Shown here: positions 44,800 through 56,279 of the stretch, one piece after another
Layout: every line of letters starts with the position of its first letter
How positions within the stretch are numbered: the stretch's first letter is position 1
From: Gordionus sp. m RMFG-2023
Lineage: Eukaryota; Nematomorpha; Gordioida; Chordodea; Parachordodidae
Assembly (NCBI RefSeq): GCF_954871325.1
Contig: NC_088777.1
Span: 28,931,366 to 28,995,365, forward strand
Length of the DNA stretch: 64,000 nt
Reading direction: 5' to 3'
Notes under the pieces: model-generated
Told to the model about the DNA's origin: nothing
What the model saw: only the letters and a program-made list of their open reading frames with translations
The model's database searches: none
Translations under genes and position numbers: made by a program

Positions 44800-45115
44800 T
44801 TTGCCGGTTGAGTCTGAATACCTTGAAACGCGAGAGGATATTAAGTCTCAGAGTTTTATTCTGATGAAATTAGGATCATATGATAAGTTACTTTGTGATG
44901 TCGAATTTTGGTATAAAAATTTTGACAGAATAGGTACTCTTTGAGACCAAAAAATGCTTTGCAGGCCCTTTCCATGTGTAATAGAACTTTAGATTCCCTG
45001 CCTAATATCAAAACATTGCTTTTTATTTTAGCTACCTTACCGATTTGCACCTGCACTAAGGAAAGGTCTTCTTCAACTTTGAAAAGTTTAAAAACCTAAA
45101 TAGCACCGGTGAAAG
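44800..45115 (+). pseudogene. hAT transposase C-terminal fragment (copy C)
   Basis: Homologous to 14,386-14,724. Pieces such as CDVEFWYKNFDRI and LPICTCTKERSSSTLKSLK are readable but separated by frameshifts. It is more decayed than copy B: the first Asn-Glu-Arg of the signature has become Lys-Glu-Arg. Confidence 0.6.
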
Positions 45116-45359
45116 CCGTTTAAATGGATTCGTAATATTAAATATTTATAAGGAGATTATTCTAGATAAAAATTTGATTCTAGATAAATTAGTCAAATCT
45201 CAGAGGAAAGTGGACCTCTCTTTATAAATTCAAATCATAAAATTGCTATATTATAAAATAAAATTTTTATATTCAAAACATAATTATAATGAATTCTTAG
45301 TCATAATATTTATATATTATACTATTTTTAATAGAAATATTGTATTTGCATTAAGAATT

Positions 45360-45660
45360 AGTGATATGCATTCAAGGCCGGCCCGGCCCGAAATTATTTT
45401 AAAAATTTTTTGTCGGCCTGGCCTGAATTTATTTTAATATAGAAATTCATTTTTATAATTACTCAAAATAAAAGATATATGTTATATAGCGTCTAGTTTT
45501 TATAAATAAAATCAAATATTTTTATTTTACATAAAAATATTAACATAAAATTGATATATTTATATTTTAAAAAAAATCCAAGGTCCGACCCAACCCGGCC
45601 TGAATTTTTTTAAAAAATATTAGGTCCGAACTCGATTTTACTACTTTTGCAGTTCTCTAA
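45360..45660. mobile_element. GGCCCG MITE nested in hAT copy C
   Basis: It is flanked by TAAGAATT (45,352-45,359 and 45,661-45,668), the same site and duplication as in copy B. The insertion was therefore carried along when the hAT moved. Confidence 0.75.
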
Positions 45661-46317
45661 TAAGAATTATTAATGTTTTATTAATATTCTCATTTGTTAT
45701 CATTAAAATAAATACATAGTTAAATAAAGAGGTGTTATTTATACTAAAGTATTTTAATAATAAAATTAAATCTATAATGAAATTCTTTGCAAAATTTTGT
45801 TATATGCAAAAATTTAATTAAAATAATTATTTTTAACATAGAATAAGATATATTGAGTGTCATAAAAAATGGGAGGTTTGGGGAGCGATTTTATTATTCT
45901 TTCTACACCGAATGGATTGAATTAATTTACAATTGACTAAACATTGATAAAATTTTCAAAAAAATGCTTTCAGTCACGTATTAATCATAAATTTGCACAA
46001 AATTTTGTTACTAATATTTTTTTCATTTATAGTTACTATAGTGGTTAGACACTAATAAAGCAAAAAATATTGATAAATTTTTAAAAAGCCGTTTGGAGGC
46101 GAAGCCCCAAAAAATTTAAACCCCCCCCCCCCCCCCATGTATCAGTCCTGGCTACACCACTGATAATGTATAGTATATGCAAATAAAGATAATCTATTTA
46201 ACATGGACATGATATGTATAATTTTTAATAATCATGTGATACACATTATTTGCTAACTTTTCATGGGAAATGAAGAATTTACATAGTAATTCTCTTTTTA
46301 TATAATTTATTTTTTCT

Positions 46318-49300
46318 CTTTAGCTTTCACCTTTTCTGGTGGTAAGCTCCTTCAACATCTCTCTCCACTTTATGTTATTAATACAATCACTTTTATCTAA
46401 TTTATACTTCTTTATATTGGCTCTAACTTTATGGCCCCATTGAAGTTTTGGCCTTCCTCTTTTACGTTTGCCCATCACTTCCAAACTCTTAACTTTATTT
46501 CCTATGTAGTTCATAGGCCTTATCATTGTGTGCCCATACCACCTAAGTCGGTTTAACATTAACTTAGTCTTAATGGGCACTACCTTTAAACTACTTAGTA
46601 TTCTTGTACTGCGCACTTTATCCTTTCTTGTTACCCCAGCAATCATCCTCAGCATTCTCATCTCCATGGTTTGTAGACTTCTCTCGTCTGATTCTTTGGT
46701 TGGCCATGTTTCCGAACTATATAGAATAGTTGGTTGTATTATGGAACTGTAAATTTTTCCCTTTAATTTGTGTGAGATTCTTTTATCAAATAGCACTCCA
46801 GATAAAGATCTCTACTTTAGCCACCCTTGATTAATCTTACTCTTTATCTCTTTTTCTATTGTGCCGTTTGTTTGTATAGTGGAGCCCAAATATTTGCAGC
46901 TTTCAGTTGCCGATATCTGCCATTCATTTATATCAATACTCTCTGTTTCATCTCCTCCTATCACCATATATTCCGTCTTTTCTCTATTTACTTTTAATTC
47001 GTGCGTTTCTAGGATATTTATCCAACTCACTAGTCTTTCTTTCATTTCATCCTTAGATTCGGCAAGTATCACAATATTCTGCAAATATCATATTCCACGG
47101 GACTGTTTGAGGTATAGACTGTGCTAATACATCTATTACTGTAATGAAGAGAAGTGGGTTGAGAGCCGACCCTTGATGAACTCCTTCGGCTATTGTGAAG
47201 CCTGCTGAAGTACCTGTTGTGCTACGGACCATTGTTGTATGGCCCATACACATATCCTGTATTATTCTTATATATTTTTCGGGAATATTTTTGTGGCGTA
47301 GCGCCCACCAGATAAGTTTTCTTGGGATTCTATCAAAGGCCTTTTCTAGATCGAGAAAGACCATGTGTAGCTTTTTGTTCTTTTCCCTGTATTTTTCACT
47401 CATTTGCCTAATTGCGTGGATAGCATCGGTTGTTGATCTTCCAGGCATAAAGCCAAACTGAGTCACTCCTATTTCGATTATATCTCTTAATCTTTTTTTT
47501 TATTATTTTTTCGTATAGTTTTAGACAGTGTGACATTAGTTTTATGCCCCTGTAATTTTGATAATTATGTGGATCCCCTTTATTTTTGAAGATAGGAACT
47601 AGATAGCTCTGCCTCCATTTTTGGGGAACCTCTTCATTTCCAAGTATCTTATTGTATAGATTTGTGAGGAGATGTATTCAATCATCTCAGTGCTTTAAGG
47701 CTTTCTATTGGAATATCGTCTGGACCCCTAGCTTTGTTGTTTTTCATATGCTTGAGACATGTGATTATTTCTTGTTGTGTTATAGGTTGTACAAGGTTTT
47801 GACAAGGGGAGTGTTCGTCTAAATGCAGTATGTGCGGATTAAAGTTGAGAAGCTCCTGAAAATATTCTCTCCATCTACTCATTATTTCTTTTTCCTTTAT
47901 TATCAATTTCCCATCTTTATTTTTGATTACTTTCGGAGCTCCGTTTATATCCCTAGAGTTCTTTCTCGCTGTTTGGCTAATCTGTATATTTTATTTTGCC
48001 CTTCTTCTGTATGTAGATCTTCGTACATGTCATCGTATGCCATAGATTTGGCTCTAGCCACCGCCTTTATAGCTAATCTCTTGGATTTTTTGTATCCTGT
48101 CTTGTCATCTGCGTTTTTGGATTTGTACCATATTTTATAAAGGGCCTTTTTCTCCTGTATAGTGGTTTGTACCTCTTCATTCCACCACCATAGTTCTTTG
48201 TATGATTTGTTGCCTCCTCTTGTCAAGCCTAGTGTCGATTTGGCATTGTCTATTAATCTGTATGAAAGGTCTGTCCACATTTTTTCACTGACTTGTGAGG
48301 AATCTATTGTTTCAATGTTTGCATTGATTGCAAAGGCATCTGTCATTGTTTTTAATTTGCCCCATTTGATGCATGGTTCCAGTTTTATCTTGTTTTGAGT
48401 GGATTTGAGATGTGTAAATCCATGACTAGTAGCTTGTGTTGTGAGGCGATATCTTCTCCTGGGATGACTTTGCAGTCTATTACATCTTTTAATCTTCTGC
48501 GAGAGATAAGTAATCTATCTGTGTTTTCCTTGTACCACTTTCATATGTTATTAAATGACTATCCTTTTTCCTATAGTAGGTGTTGGTTAAGGCAAGGTCG
48601 AAGGCTTGCGCAAATTTCAGTATATGCTCTCCTTCATCATTTCTTTCTCCATATCCAAAACCCCCATGATGCCTTTTGTAGCTATCTCTTGCTTTCCCCA
48701 CATGCGCATTTATGTCACCACCAATTATGACTTGGTCATCCTTAGGGATTTCCATTACAGCTTCATCGAGGATAGCTCTAAAATCATCTTTCTCTTCTTC
48801 CTTGCAACCCGTTTGAGGAGCATATAATGAAAAGATGTGTAGTATTGATTGACCCATGCATTTTATCTTCATTAGTCTATCAGAGATCCTGTTGACTTCT
48901 ACAACTGAGGAGGTTAGATCTTGACTGAGGATGATGCCGACACCGTTCCTATTGCTAACAAGTCCATTATAGTACAATTTATACCCATCTCCAATCATCA
49001 AAGTCTTCTGTCCTTTCCATTTCGTCTCTTGTATGCACGCTATATCAACTTTTCTCTTGTTCAACATTGATGCCAATTCTCTCGTCTTACCTTTAAGCGT
49101 CCCAATATTCAAACTTGCTAATCTTGTTTCCTTTGCTTTGACCTTTACTTTACTTTTCACAGGATGGAGGTCTACACCCTGTGCGTCGCTTGGAGGGATC
49201 GCCATATCTTTCATATTCATATTTCCATTTGTTTTCTTCATTTTGTTTATTGGACAGGTATCCTTAGCACCCGGCTGTCCAGGCCTGTCGGTGACCGGGG

Positions 49301-49445
49301 TGTCATCTCTAAGCTCCGAAATTCATCATACCATATGTCTTTACACATCAGTCATCGAAGAAAAACTTGAAAGTTTTTATGGTTCTTACCAGGATTGAAC
49401 CTGCGTCCATGTTCATACTCGTGTTTCCAAGCGTACATCATACCC
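46318..49445 (-). pseudogene. RTE-type LINE, nearly full-length coding, broken
   Basis: Minus-strand parts in order: an AP endonuclease (48,489-49,241) with LNIGTLKGKTRELASML, CIQETKWKG and GGDINAHVGKA, the linker (47,700-48,346), the reverse transcriptase (47,053-47,466) with FLDLEKAFDRIPR and GVHQGSALNPLLF, and the C-terminal part with LRWYGHTMIRP (46,320-46,796). These motifs match the RTE clade. At least five frameshifts or stops interrupt it. The FADD catalytic box near 47,080 is destroyed by loss of two bases (it reads FAEYCD), so the enzyme is dead. I found no clear target duplication. Confidence 0.85.
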
Positions 49446-49865
49446 ATATATTAAAATAAGTCATAATTTTCTTTATTTTATCATTATAAATTACATTTTA
49501 TTATCCATTTTAACTAAAAACAATTTTCCTTTTATATCTGAAAAATTTAATTTTTGGCTGGAGATATATTGGTTATAATTTCTATCTATGCATTGTAGAA
49601 ACTTAGATTTTAAATGTAGTTCAAAAATATTAATGACAATTTCTGTAAGAGTCAGCATTAATGGATTTTATTCTTTGAAGAATATTGTTTTTAATTACCT
49701 TCATCATTGATTTTGTATGCATATTAAAAATAAAAATATTAGTATGATGGATTTAAACATTTATTTATATTAATTAAACAAAGTTTCTCACTTGTTCTTA
49801 GAACTATCTGCTCCTGCATTTTAGTTTTGACAAAAAAAATTGTATTTCTTTATTAAACTTTTCAC
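49446..49865. other. Non-coding AT-rich stretch
   Basis: No gene or repeat was recognised. Confidence 0.4.
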
Positions 49866-49964
49866 AGACGCGTAAGCATCGCCCCCCCCCCTCAAAGCCA
49901 AAAAATGCAGATGTCGAATATATTTTTCAAAATTTATGTTTATATTAATTTATATTTTAATATT

Positions 49965-50228
49965 TATTCCTATCTCATATTAAATATATATTTGTTAATA
50001 TTTATTCCTATCTCATATTAAATATATATTTGTTAATATTTATTCCTATCTCATATTAAATATATATTTGTTAATATTTATTCCTATCTCATATTAAATA
50101 TTTATTTGTTAATATTTATTCCTATCTCATTAAATATATATTTGTTAATATATATTCCTATCTCATATTAAATATATATTTGTTAATATTTATTCCTATC
50201 TCATATTAAATATATATTTAATTACATT
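49965..50228. repeat. 38-bp minisatellite, seven units
   Basis: TATTCCTATCTCAT recurs at 49,965, 50,003, 50,041, 50,079, 50,117, 50,153 and 50,191, giving a 38-bp period with one 36-bp unit. The homologous hAT copy at 6,410-6,450 has only one unit next to a TA-run. Confidence 0.85.
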
Positions 50229-51304
50229 TATTTATCACATTCATCTACTAAGTATTTTATAAATTAATTTCGATTTCAAGTTTTTCGGCGTAATATTTAC
50301 TTATTATTTTCAAATTTTTAGTGGCGTAATATTTATCTATCATTTTTGATTATTTGTCAGCAAGAAATATTAATATATAGAAAACAAGTCTACTACGATA
50401 ATTTAGTTTGATTTATTATTACAATTGAAAATTTCCATATGATGTTATATATTGTTATTTGATTCACTCATTTTAATTTGTGATGATTTCAAAAACTCCA
50501 CTAGAGCTGTTTTTGAAACCACGTTCAAATTTATTTTTTTAAATGGATAATTAATTGAACATGATCCTAACAAAATTTTATACAAGGTATTATTATAAAT
50601 TGATATAAGAAATCATTCTCGAGATTAATCTATAATATTAATGGAGTTCGGTCTTGTTCAAAAAGCGTTACATATATAAGATTAGATTAACCTTAGAATA
50701 TGGAAAAGAAAATTTTAAATTTTATTTTGGTTTATCACCTGTTAACCTTCTCAAATGCAACAAGTGCAGCAACATACATGTGTTAGGCCATCATATCATA
50801 TCATTCATGCCCTACTATAATGGGTAAAAGTTATAAAATGGAAAGAAGATAAATGGAATTGGAGAAAAAACGTTAAATTTTGGAGAATCGATAATACGTT
50901 TAATGGACTTTACTTAATTTGAAATGAAATAATTCATATGGTTACATGAGAAGTAGTTTGATAAATGGATATTGAAAATGGTAGTGATTGGAGAAATCGT
51001 ATATACCACTCAAAATTATAACCTAAACTTTTTTTGTGAAAATACAATGATTGTTGTCTCAAAGCACAAGTATCAATTTTTATTTTATATTTTGATATGT
51101 TTTAGCAGCTGTTGATTATATATGATGGAATTTCACCGCGTACTATAAAAGTACCCAGGTTACTTCTTCCAGATATATATTTTACATATATACTTTACTC
51201 AATATTACTATAAAACCTTATTCCTAGCACATAAGATAAAAATGAGAACTAAGTTCCTTAAATCCTTTAAACCAATTCTCTTAATTATAATCAATTTAAG
51301 TATA

Positions 51305-52265
51305 GACCCAATCTCTTATATAATCAAATTTATTAAATCCTTTAAGACCTTAATTTCTAATATAATCAAATACAAGTAATTTTAGCATAAAATATATTTT
51401 TAAGACTAATTTAACTAATTTATTCACCATCTCACTTTCTGTTTAATCTCCCCTACTCCATTTTATTTTATTTATTTTAAATCTCCCCTCCACATCCTCC
51501 ATTTTAATTCAGAATTCCAACTTATTTTCCATTTATTCATATGCATACTCAATCTCTTATATAATCAAATTTAATATAGTCTTAAATCCTTTAAGACCTT
51601 AATTTCTAATACAATCAATTACAAGTAACTTTAGCATAAAATATATTTTTAAGACTAATTTAACTAATTTATTCACCATCTCACTTTCTGTTTAATCTCC
51701 CCTCCTCCATTTTATTTTATTTATTTTAAATCTCCCTTACATATCCTCCATTTTAATTCAGAATTCCAACTTATTTTCCATTTATTCATATACATACTCA
51801 ATCTCTTATATAATCAAATTTAATATAGTCTTAAATCCTTTAAGACCTTAATTTCTAATACAATCAAATACAAGTAACTTTAGCATAAAATATATTTTTA
51901 AGACTAATTTAACTAATTTATTCACCATCTTACTTTCTGTTTAATCTCCCCTCCTCCATTTTATTTTATTTATTTTAAATCTCCCTTACATATCCTCCAT
52001 TTTAATTCAGAACTCCAACTTATTTTCCATTTATTCATATGCATACTCAATCTCTTATATAATCAAATTTAATATAATCTTAAATCCTTTAAGTCCTTAA
52101 TTTCTAATACAATCAAATACAATTAATTTAAACATAGAATATACTTTAAGCCTAATTTAACTAATTTATCCACCATCTTACTTTCTGTTTAATCCCCCCT
52201 CCTCCATTTTATTTCATTTTTATTATTCTTAAATCTCCCCCTCCATATCCTCCATCTTAGATCCC
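51305..52265 (+). repeat. 249-bp tandem repeats in the LINE 5' untranslated region
   Basis: TAATTTCTAA recurs at 51,351, 51,600, 51,849 and 52,098, an exact 249-bp spacing. That gives about 3.9 units, with the last more diverged. A weaker partial unit may precede them at about 51,240. Each unit has a pyrimidine-rich stretch CTCCCCTCCTCCATTTTATTTTA. By analogy with the repeated 5' monomers of mouse L1, these may be promoter units. Confidence 0.85.
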
Positions 52266-52824
52266 ATATAATTCCGCCGAGTCCCTTTTATTATTATTTA
52301 TTTATGTTTATTTTTGTTTGTTTTCTTTTCCGTATATTCCCAACATAACTTCATTTTAATTTAATTTATAAATTCTAGAAATTTGAATATTATAAATAAA
52401 CAACATGCAAATTACAAAATTATTATGATCTCCATGTTTTCCTATTTTAATTATTTTATTTAATTTTCTGTAATAAATAAGATATCGAAACGGAAATAAC
52501 TAGAATAGTTCTACATAATTATTTTCTTTTCACCCATTTATATTTAAGAAATTTTCTGCCATATTTAAAATCATTTTAAATTATTTTAAATTTACCCAAC
52601 CACTCGGATCCCAGCAAACACTCCGGACTAAAGGTTATTATTTCGCTTATTTATTTTCTCTTCATAATTTTTTTTCCCTTTTTGTCGCTTTCACCCAAAT
52701 TTATCTTATAAAAGATTTAATTTTCTTAAAACATATAGTTTTCTAACTAATTTAGTCCTTCACGTAACTCTTTAGCTCAAGCAAAATACAAGTTCAGAAA
52801 AATTTCTTTACCAAACCTTACATC

Positions 52825-55758
52825 ATGAATCTTAACTCCTCCGTTAAAACTATGCTAAACGGGTCTCTTTTCTTGTCCTCCTTAAATATTAATGGCATCA
52901 AAGATAAAATGTCAATTCTTATGACGTTATTATCAAATGACTCTACCGACATAATAGGTTTACAGGAAACTCACTCCCCCGACAACCATTCGGCCCAATT
53001 TACAAATTATATATACTATAGCTCTGGAACCACGAACAATAAATGGTCAGGTGTGGCCTTCCTTATCAAAAATAAGCTCAAAAAATTCATTATAAAATTT
53101 GTCCCTATAACCGAAAGAATTGCTGTACTATACCTGAATACCGCCTACAAACCCACCATCCTCCTCAATGTTTACGTCCCCCCTAAACTCACAGAAAGAA
53201 TGTTATTCCTAGAACATCTAGATAACGTGATAAACTCCCTACCAAAAAGATACAATATCATAGCTATGGGAGACTTCAATACTAAGATAGGCCATGAGAT
53301 AACATACAAAGTAAGCAATACTATAGGCCACACAACAATATATAACAGCAACGATAAAGATGGAAAAAAACTACTCCAAATATGTTTTGATAACAATCTA
53401 AAAATTGAAAACACGTTCTTCAAACACAAACCTCCTCACCTCATGACCTTCTCAAGAGGCGGCCACTCCTCCCAAATTGACCTCTTCCTATCCAATATCC
53501 ATAGCTGGTTTGCAGATGTAAAGGCTATCCTAAACATAAACATATCAGATCACAAACTGATCAAAGCGCATATAATAATACGTAGTGATGAATGGAGAAA
53601 CAATAATACCAGGCGCATCCATAGCACAATACGTACAACGCCAGAACAACCTACCAAATGGCACTTCACTAATATTGACAAAACAACCTATAATGAAACA
53701 ATATGCTCAGGCCTAGCTAGGACCATTCAGCTCTTCCCTACCAAACCATTAGAAGAATGTTGGACAGACTTCAAAAGTGCGGTTTTCCATGCATATAATA
53801 ATCTCAACCACAGCCAAATACCAAAAAGAGAATGGCTCTCAGTAAATACAAAAAACTTAATCCTATCGATAAAAAATGATAGAAGCCGTAATTTAGAACT
53901 ATGGAAACGCATTCAGAGATTACTACGTAGCGATCGTAGGATTTACCTAGCAAAGAAAGCTGAAGAAATAGAAATAGATATGAGGAACAACAAAACTCAT
54001 GACGCCTATAAAAAGCTCAAACACTTCTGCAAACCAGCCTGCTTTAAGAAATTACCAATACTTACTTTACAAGGAGGTAACAAATATACAGACCCTCAGG
54101 AGCAAATGGCCATCTGGACAGACTTCTATATGTCAGCCTTTGAGTCCAGGATCCCTTCCAAGATAGTGAACCCCCAACGGACAATCTTGCCATTATCCCA
54201 CTCCAATTTCTCCCTCACAGAAATTAACAGAGCCATAAACAAACTAAAAAATAATAGAGCCCCTGGCTCTGATGGGATTAGAAATGAACACATGAAAGCC
54301 GCTCCAGAGAGCATTTCCAAATATCTATTAGCCATATTCACCAAAATATGGCATTCAGGCAAGACCCCAGATGATTGGAATAAATCCACAATCTGCAACT
54401 TTCCCAAGAAACTTCATCCTTCATCTTTCGCAGACTATAGGGCCATTGCTCTCACCTCCACAGTCTCAAAGGTGTTCATGGTGCTCCTGAAGAACAGAAT
54501 TCTTGATTCTACCAAAAACCTCCTTTCAAGCAATATTTGCGCATACAGACCAAATAAGAACATCAACGAACCCATCCTAGCTCTTAAAATCTATCTACAG
54601 AAGTGTTTTAGATATAAACTTCCTTTTATATTTACTTTCATAGACTACAGCAAAGCCTTCGACAACGTGAAACACAATGCCCTCTGGGAGACTCTAGAAG
54701 ATTGCAATATCGATCCAAACATAATTAAAATTTTGAAGTACCATTACAATAACTCTTGGGCCAAATTACAGCTAGGCCAAACTTTCTCACCTTACTTCAA
54801 GATTAAAAGAGGGGTAAAACAAGGCTGTGTACTATCACCTATTTTGTTCAATATAATCATAAACAAAATTATAAAGGAAACCACGAACACCATGAACCTA
54901 GTTGATATATCATCAAACAATAATAATATCAATCACCTAAGAATCATCTCATACGCAGATGATCTAGTTTTAATCACCAAATCAAGAGATGAGACAATAG
55001 ACTTACTAACAAGTTTATGCTTTCATAGCAACAAAGTAGGTTTAACCATAAACTTTAATAAAACGTTTATTATGCCATCCCCAGAGGCGTCTATAAATAA
55101 CTTAACATTTGAGGGAAATGAAATTAAAATAGTTAACAATTTTAAATATCTTGGCGTACTTATCGATAATAAAGGAAATATCAGCGGTGAAATCGAAGCC
55201 CGACTAAAAAACGCCAAAATAACCTTTATGAAATATTACAAACTATGGACAGCGAGAGAGATCTCAGTCAAAACGAGGCTCCGAATTTTTAACGCCACAG
55301 TCATTCCAGTCCTCCTCTACGGCAGCGACACTTGGGAAATAAATAAATCTCAGACAAAGAAAATACAAGTTTTCGTAAACCGCTGTCTGCGCCAGCTCAA
55401 CGGTATTTTCTATCCAAGAATAATTTCGAATGCCAGCCTATGGCGAATTTCAAAAAATGTCCCGATCGAGACTACTCTCAAAAAAAGGCACATTCAACTC
55501 TTTGGTCACACCATCAGAAACTTCAGACAAAACATAGTCCATGAAGCTATAATCTGGCTCGAGTCTCATGAAGGTAAAACATACGGTAAATACAAGTCAT
55601 ATTGGCTATACAGAACGATAAAAGAAATCATAAGCCTAAATCTAACGATGGAACAATTCATACGTTTAAACAATAATAAAAGCTCAATAAAAAAGCTTCT
55701 AAAAATCAAATCGGGCTACCTGCTCCCTCCAAATCTCTTAGCCCCCCCAGCAACATAA
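52825..55758 (+). CDS. LINE ORF: AP endonuclease and reverse transcriptase
   Basis: The ORF is 977 codons from ATG 52,825 with no interruption. The N-terminal AP endonuclease shows LNINGI at about residue 20, LQETH (about 46), MGDFNT (about 150) and ISDHKL (about 240), all the expected catalytic positions. The reverse transcriptase runs from about residue 470 to 730, with RAPGSDGI, FIDYSKAFD (about 607), GVKQGCVLSPILFN and SYADDL (about 709). The C-terminal region includes LFGHTIRN, common in RTE-like proteins. It would nick target DNA and copy its own RNA into the cut. The protein looks functional. RTE-like placement is by motif wording; a neighbouring clade is possible. Confidence 0.9.
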   Translation: MNLNSSVKTMLNGSLFLSSLNINGIKDKMSILMTLLSNDSTDIIGLQETHSPDNHSAQFTNYIYYSSGTTNNKWSGVAFLIKNKLKKFIIKFVPITERIAVLYLNTAYKPTILLNVYVPPKLTERMLFLEHLDNVINSLPKRYNIIAMGDFNTKIGHEITYKVSNTIGHTTIYNSNDKDGKKLLQICFDNNLKIENTFFKHKPPHLMTFSRGGHSSQIDLFLSNIHSWFADVKAILNINISDHKLIKAHIIIRSDEWRNNNTRRIHSTIRTTPEQPTKWHFTNIDKTTYNETICSGLARTIQLFPTKPLEECWTDFKSAVFHAYNNLNHSQIPKREWLSVNTKNLILSIKNDRSRNLELWKRIQRLLRSDRRIYLAKKAEEIEIDMRNNKTHDAYKKLKHFCKPACFKKLPILTLQGGNKYTDPQEQMAIWTDFYMSAFESRIPSKIVNPQRTILPLSHSNFSLTEINRAINKLKNNRAPGSDGIRNEHMKAAPESISKYLLAIFTKIWHSGKTPDDWNKSTICNFPKKLHPSSFADYRAIALTSTVSKVFMVLLKNRILDSTKNLLSSNICAYRPNKNINEPILALKIYLQKCFRYKLPFIFTFIDYSKAFDNVKHNALWETLEDCNIDPNIIKILKYHYNNSWAKLQLGQTFSPYFKIKRGVKQGCVLSPILFNIIINKIIKETTNTMNLVDISSNNNNINHLRIISYADDLVLITKSRDETIDLLTSLCFHSNKVGLTINFNKTFIMPSPEASINNLTFEGNEIKIVNNFKYLGVLIDNKGNISGEIEARLKNAKITFMKYYKLWTAREISVKTRLRIFNATVIPVLLYGSDTWEINKSQTKKIQVFVNRCLRQLNGIFYPRIISNASLWRISKNVPIETTLKKRHIQLFGHTIRNFRQNIVHEAIIWLESHEGKTYGKYKSYWLYRTIKEIISLNLTMEQFIRLNNNKSSIKKLLKIKSGYLLPPNLLAPPAT

Positions 55759-56279
55759 GCACCACTTTCCTCCCGCCATGGTAAACATACATTTATCTAT
55801 TTGTTTATAAAACTCTTCATGTACCTACCTTGATATAATTATCCAAAATATACTTAACTCACTAATCTTAATATTCTTAAATAGTAAGGCAGATTTATTT
55901 AAAAAAATATATCATATTTTTACTATATAAACAAATTCAATATAGACCATAAACTTAAAATCTACCAATACCCCTCCCTATAATTTACATTTTACTTAAT
56001 CGGGTACGGGCTTTTCTCTCTCTTCTTATTTCCCGTAGGCGTTTAAGCAAGTGGTTTCGCCTCTTGCGCGCACAGGTAACTGCAGCCTGCCCAAGAACTG
56101 TGGATGGGCTCATCTCATAGGTTACCCCCAAATTTCTTAACCCAATTAGATGGGATGAGATAGTCCAAGCGTAGCTCTGCTGTTTCATATAGCGATAAAG
56201 GGTAATTGCGCTTATTATGACGTATGACGTATCTATCATTTTTAAATTTCTAGTCAAATAATAATTATTTCTGAAACTC

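Larger units (their letters stand above)
44030..46162 (+). mobile_element. hAT copy C, internally deleted, perfect target duplication
   Basis: It begins CAGTAGCCTCC and ends GGCTACACCACTG, flanked by ATAATGTA on both sides (44,022-44,029 and 46,163-46,170). C-runs of 11 or more bases sit just inside each end (44,040-44,050 and 46,121-46,137). Its layout is the same as copy B, with an extra segment at about 44,420-44,620. Only a C-terminal transposase piece remains. Confidence 0.8.
50348..56230 (+). mobile_element. Full-length APE-type LINE with 13-bp target duplication
   Basis: The insertion is bounded by ATCTATCATTTTT at 50,335-50,347 and 56,231-56,243. The related hAT copy near 6,280 lacks the insert, which confirms the borders. 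The 5.88-kb element has a 2.5-kb 5' untranslated region with tandem 249-bp repeats, one 977-codon ORF and a 3' region of about 470 bp. That region ends in a doubled ATGACGT word rather than poly(A), as many RTE-like LINEs end in short repeats. The single ORF and clean borders suggest recent activity. Confidence 0.85.

Noticed and set aside
55985-56257. Minus-strand 90-codon ORF with basic C-terminus
   Set aside because: It spans the 3' end of the LINE and crosses the target duplication into the flanking hAT relic, so it cannot predate the insertion. No domain was seen.
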